Origin: Oscillospiraceae bacterium
Lineage (GTDB): Bacteria; Bacillota; Clostridia; Oscillospirales; Oscillospiraceae
Length of the DNA stretch: 64,000 nucleotides
Assembly (NCBI GenBank): GCA_017622995.1
Contig: JAGAQA010000031.1
Coordinates: 1-64,000 of the forward strand
Reading direction: 5' to 3'
Every line of letters begins with the position of its first letter. The stretch's first letter is position 1. Below, piece by piece: positions 33,531 through 41,512 of this stretch. The notes below the pieces were generated by a model. It had not been told where the DNA came from, did not search any database, and saw nothing but the letters and a program-made list of their open reading frames with translations. A program made the translations under genes and the position numbers.

Positions 33531-33586
33531 GGAACCTCTGAGGAAATCTTCTGCTGCCAGTTCCTGCCGATTTCCTCAGAGCTTCC
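33531..33586. repeat. Short element with GGAAGCTCTGA-type inverted ends
   Basis: GGAACCTCTGAGGAAATC (33531-33548) and GATTTCCTCAGAGCTTCC (33569-33586) are inverse with one mismatch and enclose 20 bases. The ends resemble those of the larger element at 9959-10150, so this is probably an internally deleted relative. Confidence 0.6.
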
Positions 33587-33588
33587 CT

Positions 33589-33621
33589 AAAAAAGCGGCC
33601 TCAGAATTCTCCAAAGCCGCC
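33589..33621 (-). terminator. Terminator of murA
   Basis: On the minus strand GGCGGC pairs with GCCGC around a 16-base loop, followed by TTTTTTA. It lies 8 bases after the murA stop. Confidence 0.7.
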
Positions 33622-33627
33622 ATTTGG

Positions 33628-34893
33628 TCAATCTTCCAGTCGCCGAATATCCGCACCCAGCGCGGTAAGCTTGCCAATCAGGTCCTCATAGCCCCGTTCC
33701 ACATAGTGAATATCCTCCACAGTGGTGGTTCCCTTGGCGCTGAGTCCGGCAATTACCAACGCCGCCCCTGCCCGCAGATCGTGGGCGTATACGGTGGAGC
33801 CGTGAAGCTGCTCCACGCCCTGAACCAAAGCGGTTTTTCCGTCAATACGGATATTGGCGCCCATGTTCTCCAGCTCTGTGCAGTAGCCGAAGAATCGGGT
33901 CTCATACACGCTTTCCGTCAGGCGGCTGGTTCCCTTGGCCAGAGCCATACATACGCAGGCCTGGGCCTGCATATCCGTTGGAAAGCCGGGATAGGGGCGG
34001 GTCTTTACCGTGGTCTGGCGCAGGGGGCCGCTGCGCATCACCCGGATGGAATCATCAAACACGATGACCTTGGCGCCCATTTCCTGAAGCTTTGTGGTGA
34101 TGCACTCCATGTGCTTGGGAATCACGTTCTGCACCAGAATATTGCCGCCGGTTGCGGTAACGGCAGCCATATAGGTGCCCGCCTCGATCTGATCCGGGAT
34201 AATGGCATAGGTGCCGCCCCGCAGAGAATTGACCCCCCGGATCTTAACGGTATCCGTCCCAGCGCCGGTAATCCGGGCGCCCATGGTATTGAGGAAGTTC
34301 GCCAGGTCCACAATGTGGGGTTCCTTGGCGGCGTTTTCAATGATCGTCTGACCGGGCAGCAGGGTTGCCGCCACCATAATATTGACCGTCGCGCCTACGC
34401 TTGCCATGTCCAGGCTGATCCGGGCGCCGTGGAGTCCCTCCTCCGAGGGCTTCAGCGCGATGTATTCTTCCGTCTCGTCCACATCGGCACCCAGGGCCAG
34501 AAAGCCCTTGATGTGCTGGTCAATGGGGCGGGAGGCAAAATTGCAGCCGCCGGGCAGCGCCACATGGGCATGACCGAACCGGCCCAAAAGCGCGCCCATC
34601 AGGTAGTAGCTGGCACGCATCTTTTTCACAAGCTCCGGATCCGGCATGGTGCACTGAACGCCGGTGCTGTCCAGCTCTACCACATGGGGTTCGGGATAGC
34701 TGAGCCTGACGCCCATGCCTTCCAGAATATCCAGAAGAATCCGAACATCGGAAATATCCGGTACGTTTTCAACGCGGCATTTTCCGCTTACCAGGAGCGC
34801 CGCAGGCAATATCGCTACAGCCGCATTTTTCGCGCCGCTGATGGTGACGGTACCGACCAGGGGGTTGCCGCCGTTAATCTCATATCTGGCCAA
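33628..34893 (-). CDS. murA: UDP-N-acetylglucosamine 1-carboxyvinyltransferase
   Basis: A 421-residue enzyme for the first committed step of peptidoglycan synthesis, adding enolpyruvate from PEP to UDP-GlcNAc. The substrate lysine is in GAKNAAVAILPA (about 22) and the catalytic cysteine is in LPGGCNFASRPIDQH (near 115-118), the position targeted by fosfomycin. The active-site Asp region TRPYPGFPTDMQAQ is also present. The start is TTG at 34893, because AAGGAG lies 11 bases upstream and the protein then begins MARYEINGGNPLVG as in other MurA proteins. A longer frame is rejected. Confidence 0.96.
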   Translation of the reverse strand: MARYEINGGNPLVGTVTISGAKNAAVAILPAALLVSGKCRVENVPDISDVRILLDILEGMGVRLSYPEPHVVELDSTGVQCTMPDPELVKKMRASYYLMGALLGRFGHAHVALPGGCNFASRPIDQHIKGFLALGADVDETEEYIALKPSEEGLHGARISLDMASVGATVNIMVAATLLPGQTIIENAAKEPHIVDLANFLNTMGARITGAGTDTVKIRGVNSLRGGTYAIIPDQIEAGTYMAAVTATGGNILVQNVIPKHMECITTKLQEMGAKVIVFDDSIRVMRSGPLRQTTVKTRPYPGFPTDMQAQACVCMALAKGTSRLTESVYETRFFGYCTELENMGANIRIDGKTALVQGVEQLHGSTVYAHDLRAGAALVIAGLSAKGTTTVEDIHYVERGYEDLIGKLTALGADIRRLED

Positions 34894-34991
34894 GGAATGA
34901 TCCTCTCCTTGTGATGGATTGGGGATTGAACACAACAGTTCCAGTGTATTCTAGCACAAAACCGGAAATCTGTAAAGAAGAAAAACGGTCT

Positions 34992-36281
34992 TTACCTGCG
35001 CAGGCCCTTGGGATAGTGATTTTTCAGCTGGTTTCCGTCTCCCTTTCCCCAGCCCAGGCCATAGCCGTCCGCCTGCACCAGGCACCAGCCGCGAACGCTG
35101 GACTGGAGTGTCTCTCCGTGGATATAGCGCTCCAGCTCCCGGGAATCCCAGGGGTAGCATACAGTATTGGCGCAGTCCCGAAGCCACAGCGCCAAGGCAT
35201 GGCTGGGCTCCAGCCGGTCCTTTTTCAGCTCTCCCAGCTCCAGGCCGGGCCGCAGCACCCGGAGCCCCTTCAGTTCCGGTGTGCCCTCCGGCAGCCAGAA
35301 AAGCCGGGAGCCAAAGCACACCGCGTTTCCCTCCGGCAGGGTGATTCCTGTCTCCCCGGAAAAATACTCCCAGGCTTTGGGAAGCCCTTCTCCCTTTTGA
35401 AGCGGAATATCTGTTCTCTCCCCCTCCAGCTTACGCAGGACCGCGGCAAAATGTCCCTCCCCCAGCAGCCTGTGGGGCCACAGCCGGTAACAGCCGTTCT
35501 CCCCCGGGGTAAACCAGGGCGCGGTCACCGGTTCCGGGGCAAACTCCGGGTGCCGGATAAGAAACGCCTGCACCGCCTCCTCATCCTCCCGGGGCGCAAA
35601 GGTACAGGTGGAATAGACCAGCCGTCCCCCGGGCCGAAGCATTTCAGCCGCGCAATCCAGAATCCCGGCCTGCCGCCGGGCGCACATCTCCACGGTCTCC
35701 GGGCTCCAATCCGTCACCGCCGCCTCTTCCTTCCGGAACATTCCTTCGCCGGAGCAGGGGGCATCCACCAGCACCCGGTCAAAAAAGCCGGGCAGCCGCC
35801 GGGAAAGGTTCTCCGGCTTTTCGTTGGTGACCAGTGCGTTGGCCACCCCCAGCCGTTCGATGTTTCTGGACAGAATTTTCGCCCGGGAAGGGTTGATTTC
35901 ATTGCAAACCAGCAGCCCTTTCCCCAGGAGTCTTCCCGCGATCTGGGTGCTCTTGCCCCCGGGAGCCGCGCACAGATCCAGCACCCGCTCCCCGGGCTGA
36001 GGGTCCAGCAGAGCCACGGGTGCCATGGCACTGGCCTCCTGCAAATAGTATACCCCCGCCTCGTGGTAAGGGTGCAGGCCAGGTCTGGCCTGGGGCGCAT
36101 AGTAATAGCCCATAGGCTCCCAGGGAACGGTCGCCGTGACAAAGGGCAGCTCCGGCGGTTCCCCCTTCAGCGGATTCAGGCGCAGTGCCACCGCCCGGGG
36201 GCGCTGAAAGCTCTCCAGAAACGCCTCGTATTCTTCTCCCAGCTGATTTCTCATTCGCTCCAAAAACGCTTCCGGCAGCAT
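34992..36281 (-). CDS. RsmF-like 16S rRNA m5C methyltransferase
   Basis: A 429-residue RNA cytosine-5 methyltransferase of the NOL1/NOP2/Sun family. The SAM-binding motif LCAAPGGKSTQIA (about 105-117), the motif IV cysteine in VDAPCSGEGMFRK and the catalytic YSTCTFAPREDEE are all present. The C-terminal part (about 290-429) fits the PUA-like and RsmF C-terminal domains. This is consistent with RsmF/YebU-type methylation of a 16S site, but exact target is inferred. Transcribed toward murA, separate by about 100 bases. Confidence 0.92.
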   Translation of the reverse strand: MLPEAFLERMRNQLGEEYEAFLESFQRPRAVALRLNPLKGEPPELPFVTATVPWEPMGYYYAPQARPGLHPYHEAGVYYLQEASAMAPVALLDPQPGERVLDLCAAPGGKSTQIAGRLLGKGLLVCNEINPSRAKILSRNIERLGVANALVTNEKPENLSRRLPGFFDRVLVDAPCSGEGMFRKEEAAVTDWSPETVEMCARRQAGILDCAAEMLRPGGRLVYSTCTFAPREDEEAVQAFLIRHPEFAPEPVTAPWFTPGENGCYRLWPHRLLGEGHFAAVLRKLEGERTDIPLQKGEGLPKAWEYFSGETGITLPEGNAVCFGSRLFWLPEGTPELKGLRVLRPGLELGELKKDRLEPSHALALWLRDCANTVCYPWDSRELERYIHGETLQSSVRGWCLVQADGYGLGWGKGDGNQLKNHYPKGLRR

Positions 36282-36558
36282 AGCAGTCTCCTTTTCGTGT
36301 TTTCGTAATCATAGCATAAACGGACCGGTTTTTCCAGCCTTGTTTCGGAAGCCGGACAGACGGAACGCCGCCATTCCGCCCCCCGCCGGGTTGGCGACCA
36401 GCCGGGACAGCTGCTGTGGTTGTGCTTGCCTGCTGCGCCGTTACGTGATAAGATGGAGACCAATAGCCTGCAAATCAACACAAGCCGCCTGCTGTGTTGT
36501 TCCGTTTGCTGTTTTCCTTCGGTATCATATAGACATCAAATAAAGGAGGCAGCAAGCC

Positions 36559-36912
36559 ATGAACACAGATAAAATCTACGCAGAACAACTCGCAAACGAA
36601 TACGCGCCCAAGGACACCTCCAAGGTAGTCGCCCTTCGAAAGCTGGATGCAAGAGCCAAGCTCCCTGCTACTGTTTTTACTTACAGCTTCGGCATTATTT
36701 CTGCCCTCGTTCTGGGCGTAGGAATGTGCCTGGCCATGGGCCAGATCGGCAGCGGCACCACCGGCAGCTTCGTACTGGGCATTGTAATTGGCATCATTGG
36801 CATGATCGGAATGGGTTTGAACTATCCGATCTACAAGCGCATCCTCGAAAACGGCAAAAAGAAGTACGCCTTTGAGATCATGGAGCTTGCCAAAGAGATC
36901 AGCGAAAAGTAA
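36559..36912 (+). CDS. Small two-helix membrane protein of unknown function
   Basis: A 117-residue protein with a charged N-terminus (MNTDKIYAEQLANEYAPKD), two Gly/Ile-rich membrane segments (about 40-62 and 70-92) and a basic/acidic C-terminal helix (KRILENGKKKYAFEIMELAKEI). Similar proteins are common in gut Clostridia and are sometimes labelled dihydropteridine reductase, for which I see no enzymatic motif. AAAGGAGG lies at normal distance upstream. It is followed by a tiny ORF and a TetR-type regulator gene, an arrangement that suggests local regulation. Confidence 0.75.
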   Translation: MNTDKIYAEQLANEYAPKDTSKVVALRKLDARAKLPATVFTYSFGIISALVLGVGMCLAMGQIGSGTTGSFVLGIVIGIIGMIGMGLNYPIYKRILENGKKKYAFEIMELAKEISEK

Positions 36913-36962
36913 GCTGTGAAGAAAGCACTGGCTGGCCGGAGGGAGCGCGTTTTCACGGGAGT

Positions 36963-37079
36963 ATGAACGCCATTACCGGAGGCGGCGTGTGGTTTGCCGT
37001 GATACTGGCCGCCGTGTATATGCTTCTGCACAGCAGAAAATGGAAAGAGGTGAAGTCTCCTGAACCGCCCGGAGCGTAA
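36963..37079 (+). CDS. Tiny membrane ORF upstream of the TetR gene
   Basis: A 38-residue ORF with a single hydrophobic stretch (GVWFAVILAAVYMLL) and a basic tail. GGGAG is placed just upstream. Its last 20 bases overlap the start region of the TetR-type gene in another frame, so translational coupling is possible. No family is recognised and expression is unproven. Confidence 0.45.
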   Translation: MNAITGGGVWFAVILAAVYMLLHSRKWKEVKSPEPPGA

Positions 37080-37647
37080 ATATTTCGCCACTGCCGCCCG
37101 TATGGATCAGGCGTTTTTGGAGCTGCTGGAAAAGAAGGACTTTGCCTATATCACAGTGAAGGAGATCTGCGAAAAGGCGGGAGTCAACCGGTCTACCTTC
37201 TATCTGCACTACGAAACGATAAATGATCTTCTGGCAGAGAGTACCCGTTATATCATTGATCAGTTCATTGCGGCAATGCCCCATGACACAGCAGCGTTTA
37301 TGGCGAAACTTCAAAGCCGTCCTCTGGAGGAATTGTACCTGATCACGCCGGAATATTTGGCACCTTATTTGAACTACATCAAAGAACACAGGCGGATATT
37401 CCGCACCACGCTTGAACAGGCATCCGTTTTGGGGATGAACGATGCTTACCTTAGACTTAACCGCCATGTATTTACACCGATTCTGGATCGTTTTCACATT
37501 CCACCGGCTGAGCAGAAATATATGATACCGTTTTACATAAATGGACTGATGGGCATCGTCAACGAATGGCTGGAAGAGGACTGCAAGGATTCCGTCGAAC
37601 AGATTATTTCCGTAATGCGGGTTTGCATTGCGAAGCACGAATCGTAA
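37060..37647 (+). CDS. TetR/AcrR-family regulator, probable CTG start
   Basis: A 195-residue regulator with an N-terminal TetR HTH (FLELLEKKDFAYITVKEICEKAGVNRSTFYLHYETINDLL) and an alpha-helical ligand domain. The first ATG (37102) would cut the first helix. An in-frame stop at 37051-37053 leaves only CTG at 37060 as an upstream start, with GAGGTG 7 bases before it, giving NRPERKYFATAARMDQAFL, which fits the usual N-terminus of this group. It is probably the regulator of the small membrane protein gene at 36559. If CTG is not used, the gene starts at 37102 with 181 residues. Confidence 0.85.
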   Translation: MNRPERKYFATAARMDQAFLELLEKKDFAYITVKEICEKAGVNRSTFYLHYETINDLLAESTRYIIDQFIAAMPHDTAAFMAKLQSRPLEELYLITPEYLAPYLNYIKEHRRIFRTTLEQASVLGMNDAYLRLNRHVFTPILDRFHIPPAEQKYMIPFYINGLMGIVNEWLEEDCKDSVEQIISVMRVCIAKHES

Positions 37648-37685
37648 AAAACATAGATCGAGCTGGCATTTGTCCTCGGGGTATC

Positions 37686-37721
37686 AAAGACGGGTTATCC
37701 CGGATGGGATAACCCGTCTTT
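37686..37721 (+). terminator. Strong hairpin after the TetR gene
   Basis: A perfect 16-bp stem (37686-37701 with 37706-37721) with loop GGAT and a short TTT end. The flanking GTATC..GGTACG is shared with the tRNA-Arg terminator region at 37920-37966, so this may be an old duplicate of that region. Confidence 0.6.
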
Positions 37722-37779
37722 GGTACGAATGTTCTTATAGGACTTTTGCGAAAGGTGCACCATACCGGCGCTTTTCGGC

Positions 37780-37912
37780 ATCGAACCTGTTCCGGTTTCA
37801 TCCACATCCCTACGGGATGCGTCTGAAGCCGGAGGGACTCTCCCACGGGCTAAAAACAGTCCACCGGACTGTTTTTACGGCAGCTTGCGCTGCCGCCGCC
37901 CTTTCGAGTCCC
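37780..37912. repeat. tRNA-like hairpin module, copy 3
   Basis: After an outer hairpin CCGGTTTCATCC..GAAGCCGG (about 37793-37832) comes GGGACTC (37834), then a perfect 12-bp stem TAAAAACAGTCC/GGACTGTTTTTA (37851-37877), the stem CGGCAGC/GCTGCCG (37878-37895) and TTCGAGTCCC (37903-37912). The order is the same as in copies 1 and 2 at 6.8-7.0 kb (tRNA T-arm, GTCC/GGAC hairpin, GGCAG/GCCGCC hairpin), but with different stem sequences. The gap 37648-37959 has no protein gene. Confidence 0.6.
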
Positions 37913-37924
37913 GCCCGGAGTATC

Positions 37925-37959
37925 AAAAAACCAGATACCCGAATGGGTATCTGGTTTTT
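37925..37959 (-). terminator. Terminator of tRNA-Arg
   Basis: AAAAAACCAGATACCC, loop GAAT, GGGTATCTGGTTTTTT; a perfect stem with A/T flanks that lies directly after the tRNA 3' end on the minus strand. Confidence 0.85.
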
Positions 37960-38035
37960 TGGTACGCCGGAAGGGACTCGAACCCCCAACCCTCGGAACC
38001 GGAATCCGATGCTCTATCCATTGAGCCACCGGCGC
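37960..38035 (-). tRNA. tRNA-Arg (CCG anticodon)
   Basis: A full cloverleaf on the minus strand: acceptor GCGCCGG/CCGGCGT (terminal G-U), D arm GCTC..GAGC, anticodon stem TCGGA/TCCGA with loop TTCCGGT (anticodon CCG), T arm GGGGG-TTCGAGT-CCCTT with two G-U pairs. The CCA end is encoded. Confidence 0.95.
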
Positions 38036-38098
38036 ATACCTTAATTGCCTGGGTATTATAGCAGAAAATCTTCCCTTTGTAAAGAGGTCGCCGGAAAT

Positions 38099-38135
38099 TT
38101 TTCTCCTCCCCCCGTTTGCGGGGGAGGAGAAACGG
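38099..38135. repeat. GC-rich inverted repeat after aspS
   Basis: TTTCTCCTCCCCC and GGGGGAGGAGAAA form a long stem just downstream of the aspS stop. Neither strand has a T run after it, so it may stabilise mRNA ends rather than terminate. Confidence 0.5.
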
Positions 38136-38136
38136 A

Positions 38137-39909
38137 TTATTCTTCTACCTTCAGGGCGATGTGCACATCGTCCAGCTGCTTCTGCTCCACGGTGCTGGGG
38201 GCGCCCATCATCAGATCCTGGGCGTTCTTGTTCATGGGGAAGGTGATAACCTCCCGGATGCTCTCTTCGCCGGTCAGCATCATGATCAGACGGTCTACAC
38301 CGGGGGCAGCTCCGGCATGGGGAGGCGCGCCGTAGGTGAAGGCATTGTACATGGCGGGGAACTTGGCCTTGACATCCTCCTCGCCCAGGCCCACCATCTG
38401 GAAGGCCTTGACCATGATTTCGGGGTCGTGGTTCCGGACGGCGCCGGAAGCGCACTCATAGCCGTTGCACACCAGGTCATACTGGTTGGCATTGATGGCC
38501 AGCAGCTTTTCGGTATCGCCCTCGGCATCCTCCAGGGCCTTGAGCCCGCCCTGGGGCATGGAGAAGGGATTGTGGCAGAATTCCAGCGTGCCGGACTCCT
38601 CGCCAATCTCGTACATGGGGAAGTCCACAATCCAGCACAGGGCATACTGCTCTTCGTCAAAATGGCCGGGGACACGCTTGCCAAGCATGGTGCGGATGAC
38701 GCCCGCCGTCTTCTGGGCAGCAGCCTTCTTTCCGGCAGCCATGCAGACGAAGGAACCGGGCTTCAGGCCCAGCTTTTCGGTCAGGGCAGGGGCGCAATCG
38801 CCCAGGAACTTGGAGATGCCGCCGGTGAGAGCGCCGGTTTCGTCCACCTTGAACCAGCAGGCCTTGTTGCCGGTCTGGACCTCCACATCGGCCAGCAGCT
38901 TATCAATCCACTTTCTGGCCTGGGTGAAATTGTCCACCGCCACCGCCTTTACGGTGGCACCCTCAAAGGGCGTAAAGCCGCAGCCCTGGACAATGGCGGA
39001 AATATCCTGAATCTCCAGGTCAATCCGCAGATCGGGCTTATCGGAGCCGTAGCGCTCCATGGCCTCGTTGAAGGGGATATGCCGCCAGGGAGCCTGGGCT
39101 ACCCGCTTCCACTTGCCGAATTGCTCGTAAACCGGCTGCAGCACGGTTTCCAGCGTCTCCAGCACATCCTCCTGGGAGGCAAAGGCCATTTCCATATCCA
39201 GCTGGTAGAACTCGCCGGGGGTACGGTCCGCCCGGGCATCCTCATCCCGGAAGCAGGGCGCGATCTGGAAGTAGCGGTCAAAGCCGGAGGTCATCAGCAG
39301 CTGCTTGAACTGCTGGGGTGCCTGGGGCAGCGCATAGAACTTGCCGGGGTGATTCCGGGCAGGAACCAGATAGTCCCGGGCGCCCTCGGGGCTGGAAGAG
39401 GTCAGAATGGGGGTGGTGATCTCCAGGAAGCCCTGCTCCGTCATCCGTCTGCGCAGCTCGGCAACCACCTGGCAGCGCAGCACAATGTTGGACTTGACGG
39501 CGGGGTTCCGCAGATCCAGGAAGCGATACTTGAGCCGGGTATTCTCGTCTGCCTCCCGGCTCTTGTTGATCTCAAAGGGCAGCTGGTTGTGGACGCACTT
39601 GCCCAGAACCTCAATTTTTTCGGGAACCACTTCGATTTCGCCGGTGGGCAGCTTGGGATTCTTGCTCTCCCGCTCCCGGACGGTGCCGGTAACGGAGATG
39701 GTGGACTCCTTGTTGATGCCCTTGACGGTCTTCATCATGTCCTCGGTTTCCACCACCACCTGGGTGGTGCCGTAGTAATCCCGCAGGACCAGGAACGCAA
39801 AGTTGGAACCAACCTCACGGACATTTTCCAGCCAGCCAACAATGGTGACCTGCTTGCCCGCGTCTGTGAGCCGCAGCTCACCGCAGGTATTTGTTCTGGA
39901 TTGCTTCAT
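38137..39909 (-). CDS. aspS: Aspartyl-tRNA synthetase
   Basis: A 590-residue class II synthetase that charges tRNA-Asp, and possibly tRNA-Asn if non-discriminating. The order is N-terminal OB anticodon-binding domain (about 1-105), class II core with FRDEDARADRTPGEFYQLDMEM (motif 2 region, near 215-240), the bacterial GAD insertion (about 280-410) and motif 3 GAPPHAGAAPGVDRLIMML near 520-540. The length fits the bacterial type. The ATG at 39909 has GAGAGG 7 bases upstream. It runs toward tRNA-Arg, not in an operon. Confidence 0.97.
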   Translation of the reverse strand: MKQSRTNTCGELRLTDAGKQVTIVGWLENVREVGSNFAFLVLRDYYGTTQVVVETEDMMKTVKGINKESTISVTGTVRERESKNPKLPTGEIEVVPEKIEVLGKCVHNQLPFEINKSREADENTRLKYRFLDLRNPAVKSNIVLRCQVVAELRRRMTEQGFLEITTPILTSSSPEGARDYLVPARNHPGKFYALPQAPQQFKQLLMTSGFDRYFQIAPCFRDEDARADRTPGEFYQLDMEMAFASQEDVLETLETVLQPVYEQFGKWKRVAQAPWRHIPFNEAMERYGSDKPDLRIDLEIQDISAIVQGCGFTPFEGATVKAVAVDNFTQARKWIDKLLADVEVQTGNKACWFKVDETGALTGGISKFLGDCAPALTEKLGLKPGSFVCMAAGKKAAAQKTAGVIRTMLGKRVPGHFDEEQYALCWIVDFPMYEIGEESGTLEFCHNPFSMPQGGLKALEDAEGDTEKLLAINANQYDLVCNGYECASGAVRNHDPEIMVKAFQMVGLGEEDVKAKFPAMYNAFTYGAPPHAGAAPGVDRLIMMLTGEESIREVITFPMNKNAQDLMMGAPSTVEQKQLDDVHIALKVEE

Positions 39910-39971
39910 AAAAAAGCCTCTCTTGTTCTCTGAATTTCCGGCAATCATGCCGTTTTATAATGAACGATGGT

Positions 39972-40000
39972 ATTTTCTCACAAACCGGTTAAAATGTCAA
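39972..40000 (-). promoter_or_regulatory. Candidate aspS promoter
   Basis: On the minus strand TTGACA (39995-40000), 17 bases, GAAAAT (39972-39977). The -10 box is weak. It lies 63 bases before the start codon. Confidence 0.5.
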
Positions 40001-40038
40001 GCGGGCCGGTTTTTCCCTCCGGCCAGCCGCGTTTCCGG

Positions 40039-41496
40039 TCATGACTCAGATCCATTTTTCCCTGTTCCTTTTCTCAGCATCCCAAGCAGATAGGAGAAGG
40101 CTTCCAGCCGAAGCAGCTTTGCCAGCACTCCATAGACCGCTCCGCCGGTCACCACCTGCACCGCCAGCAGCGTAGCCCCGTTGAGGGGCAGCCGTCCCAG
40201 CGCCAGCACCACGGCGCCCATCAGAAGACTGCAGCCCAGCGCCGGGAAAAGGTCCGCCAGCTGTTCCCTGCCGCGGTAACCCAGCAGCTTTCCGGTATAA
40301 TACAGGAAGCCGCAAAGGCTGACCACCGTGGAGATCAGCGCCCCCACCGCCACCAGCAGCACCGAGTGAAACAGGAAGGTGGCGATCAGCACCGCCGCCA
40401 GACCCACCGTGTTGATGGCCACCATGATTTTCAGAACCACATCACTGCGGCCAATGGCCAGAAGGGCCTGATGGCAGGCGGTTTCCAGGGGCCGGGTCAG
40501 ATAAATCACGCAGAAAATCTGCAAAAACGGCATACAGGGCAGCCATTTGTCCGTTAAAATCAGCCGGATAAAGGTTTCCGATACCGCCCCGAACCCCACC
40601 AGCAGAGGGGCCAGCAGAAATACCCCCAGGGAAATGGACCTGCGCAGCATGGCTTTCAGCTGCGTCAAATCCTCCTGGCTCCGGGAATAGGCGGGCAGCA
40701 TCACCTTGTTGATGGCCGCGTTCAGATTGTTTACCAGCAGGGCCGGATATTTCTGGCCCTGATCATAGAAGGCCAAATCCGCGGAGCCGAAAACCTTGCC
40801 CACCACCAGACTGCGGATATCCTCCTCCACGGTATACACCAGCTCCGTTGCCAGCACCTTCCAGCCGAAGGAGAAGATGGCTTTGGCATTCTTCCCGGAA
40901 AACCGGAGCCTGGGGATCCACTTTTCCACAAAGAACAGCACAATGGTATCCACCGTGGTGTTGGTCAGGTACTGGGCAACCAGTGCCCAGACACCGAAGC
41001 CCCGCCAGGCCAGCAAAATGCCCACAATTCCGGAGAGCACCGTACCGAAAAGGGTTGCCACAAAGAACCGCTTGAAGCTCATTTCCCGCTGGACCTTTGC
41101 CTGCTGGATGGTATTGATGGATGCCAGCGGCAGCCGCAGACCCATGACCCGGATGACGCTTTTCAGCACCGGCATCCGATAAAAGGCCGCAATGGCAGGC
41201 GCTGCCCAGAAAAGCAGGCCGTACATCACTGCCGCGATCAGAAGACTGATGAGAAAGGCGGTATCGTAATCCCGTTCCGAGATTTCCTTTTTCTGAACCA
41301 GGGCGCTTCCCATGCCGCTGGTGACAAACACATTGCACAGGGTAATGAGGACATTGACAATGGTGATTTCGCCGTAGTGGGCCGGGTCCAGAAGTCTTGC
41401 CAGGACAATGCCCACCACCGTTGTAACCAGCTGGGCCGTGATCCGTTCTCCGAAGGACCAGGCAAGGCCCGAGCCGATGCTGCCTTTTTTTGACAC
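40039..41496 (-). CDS. Polysaccharide flippase, Wzx/MOP type
   Basis: A 485-residue multipass membrane protein with about 12-14 hydrophobic segments. It begins SKKGSIGSGLAWSFGERITAQLVTTVVGIVLARLLDPAHYGEI, the usual start of Wzx-like O-unit flippases, and contains the QQAKVQREMSFKRFF loop. It would move the finished lipid-linked repeat across the membrane. The start is GTG at 41496, with AAGGAG 8 bases upstream. It is the last gene of the 40.0-47.7 kb operon. No polymerase (Wzy) is evident in the window. Confidence 0.9.
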   Translation of the reverse strand: MSKKGSIGSGLAWSFGERITAQLVTTVVGIVLARLLDPAHYGEITIVNVLITLCNVFVTSGMGSALVQKKEISERDYDTAFLISLLIAAVMYGLLFWAAPAIAAFYRMPVLKSVIRVMGLRLPLASINTIQQAKVQREMSFKRFFVATLFGTVLSGIVGILLAWRGFGVWALVAQYLTNTTVDTIVLFFVEKWIPRLRFSGKNAKAIFSFGWKVLATELVYTVEEDIRSLVVGKVFGSADLAFYDQGQKYPALLVNNLNAAINKVMLPAYSRSQEDLTQLKAMLRRSISLGVFLLAPLLVGFGAVSETFIRLILTDKWLPCMPFLQIFCVIYLTRPLETACHQALLAIGRSDVVLKIMVAINTVGLAAVLIATFLFHSVLLVAVGALISTVVSLCGFLYYTGKLLGYRGREQLADLFPALGCSLLMGAVVLALGRLPLNGATLLAVQVVTGGAVYGVLAKLLRLEAFSYLLGMLRKGTGKNGSES

Positions 41497-41512
41497 AGTG
41501 TTGCTCCTTACG

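Noticed and set aside
38099..38135. A rho-independent terminator for aspS
   Set aside because: The stem is strong but no T run follows on the minus strand, so it is listed only as an inverted repeat.
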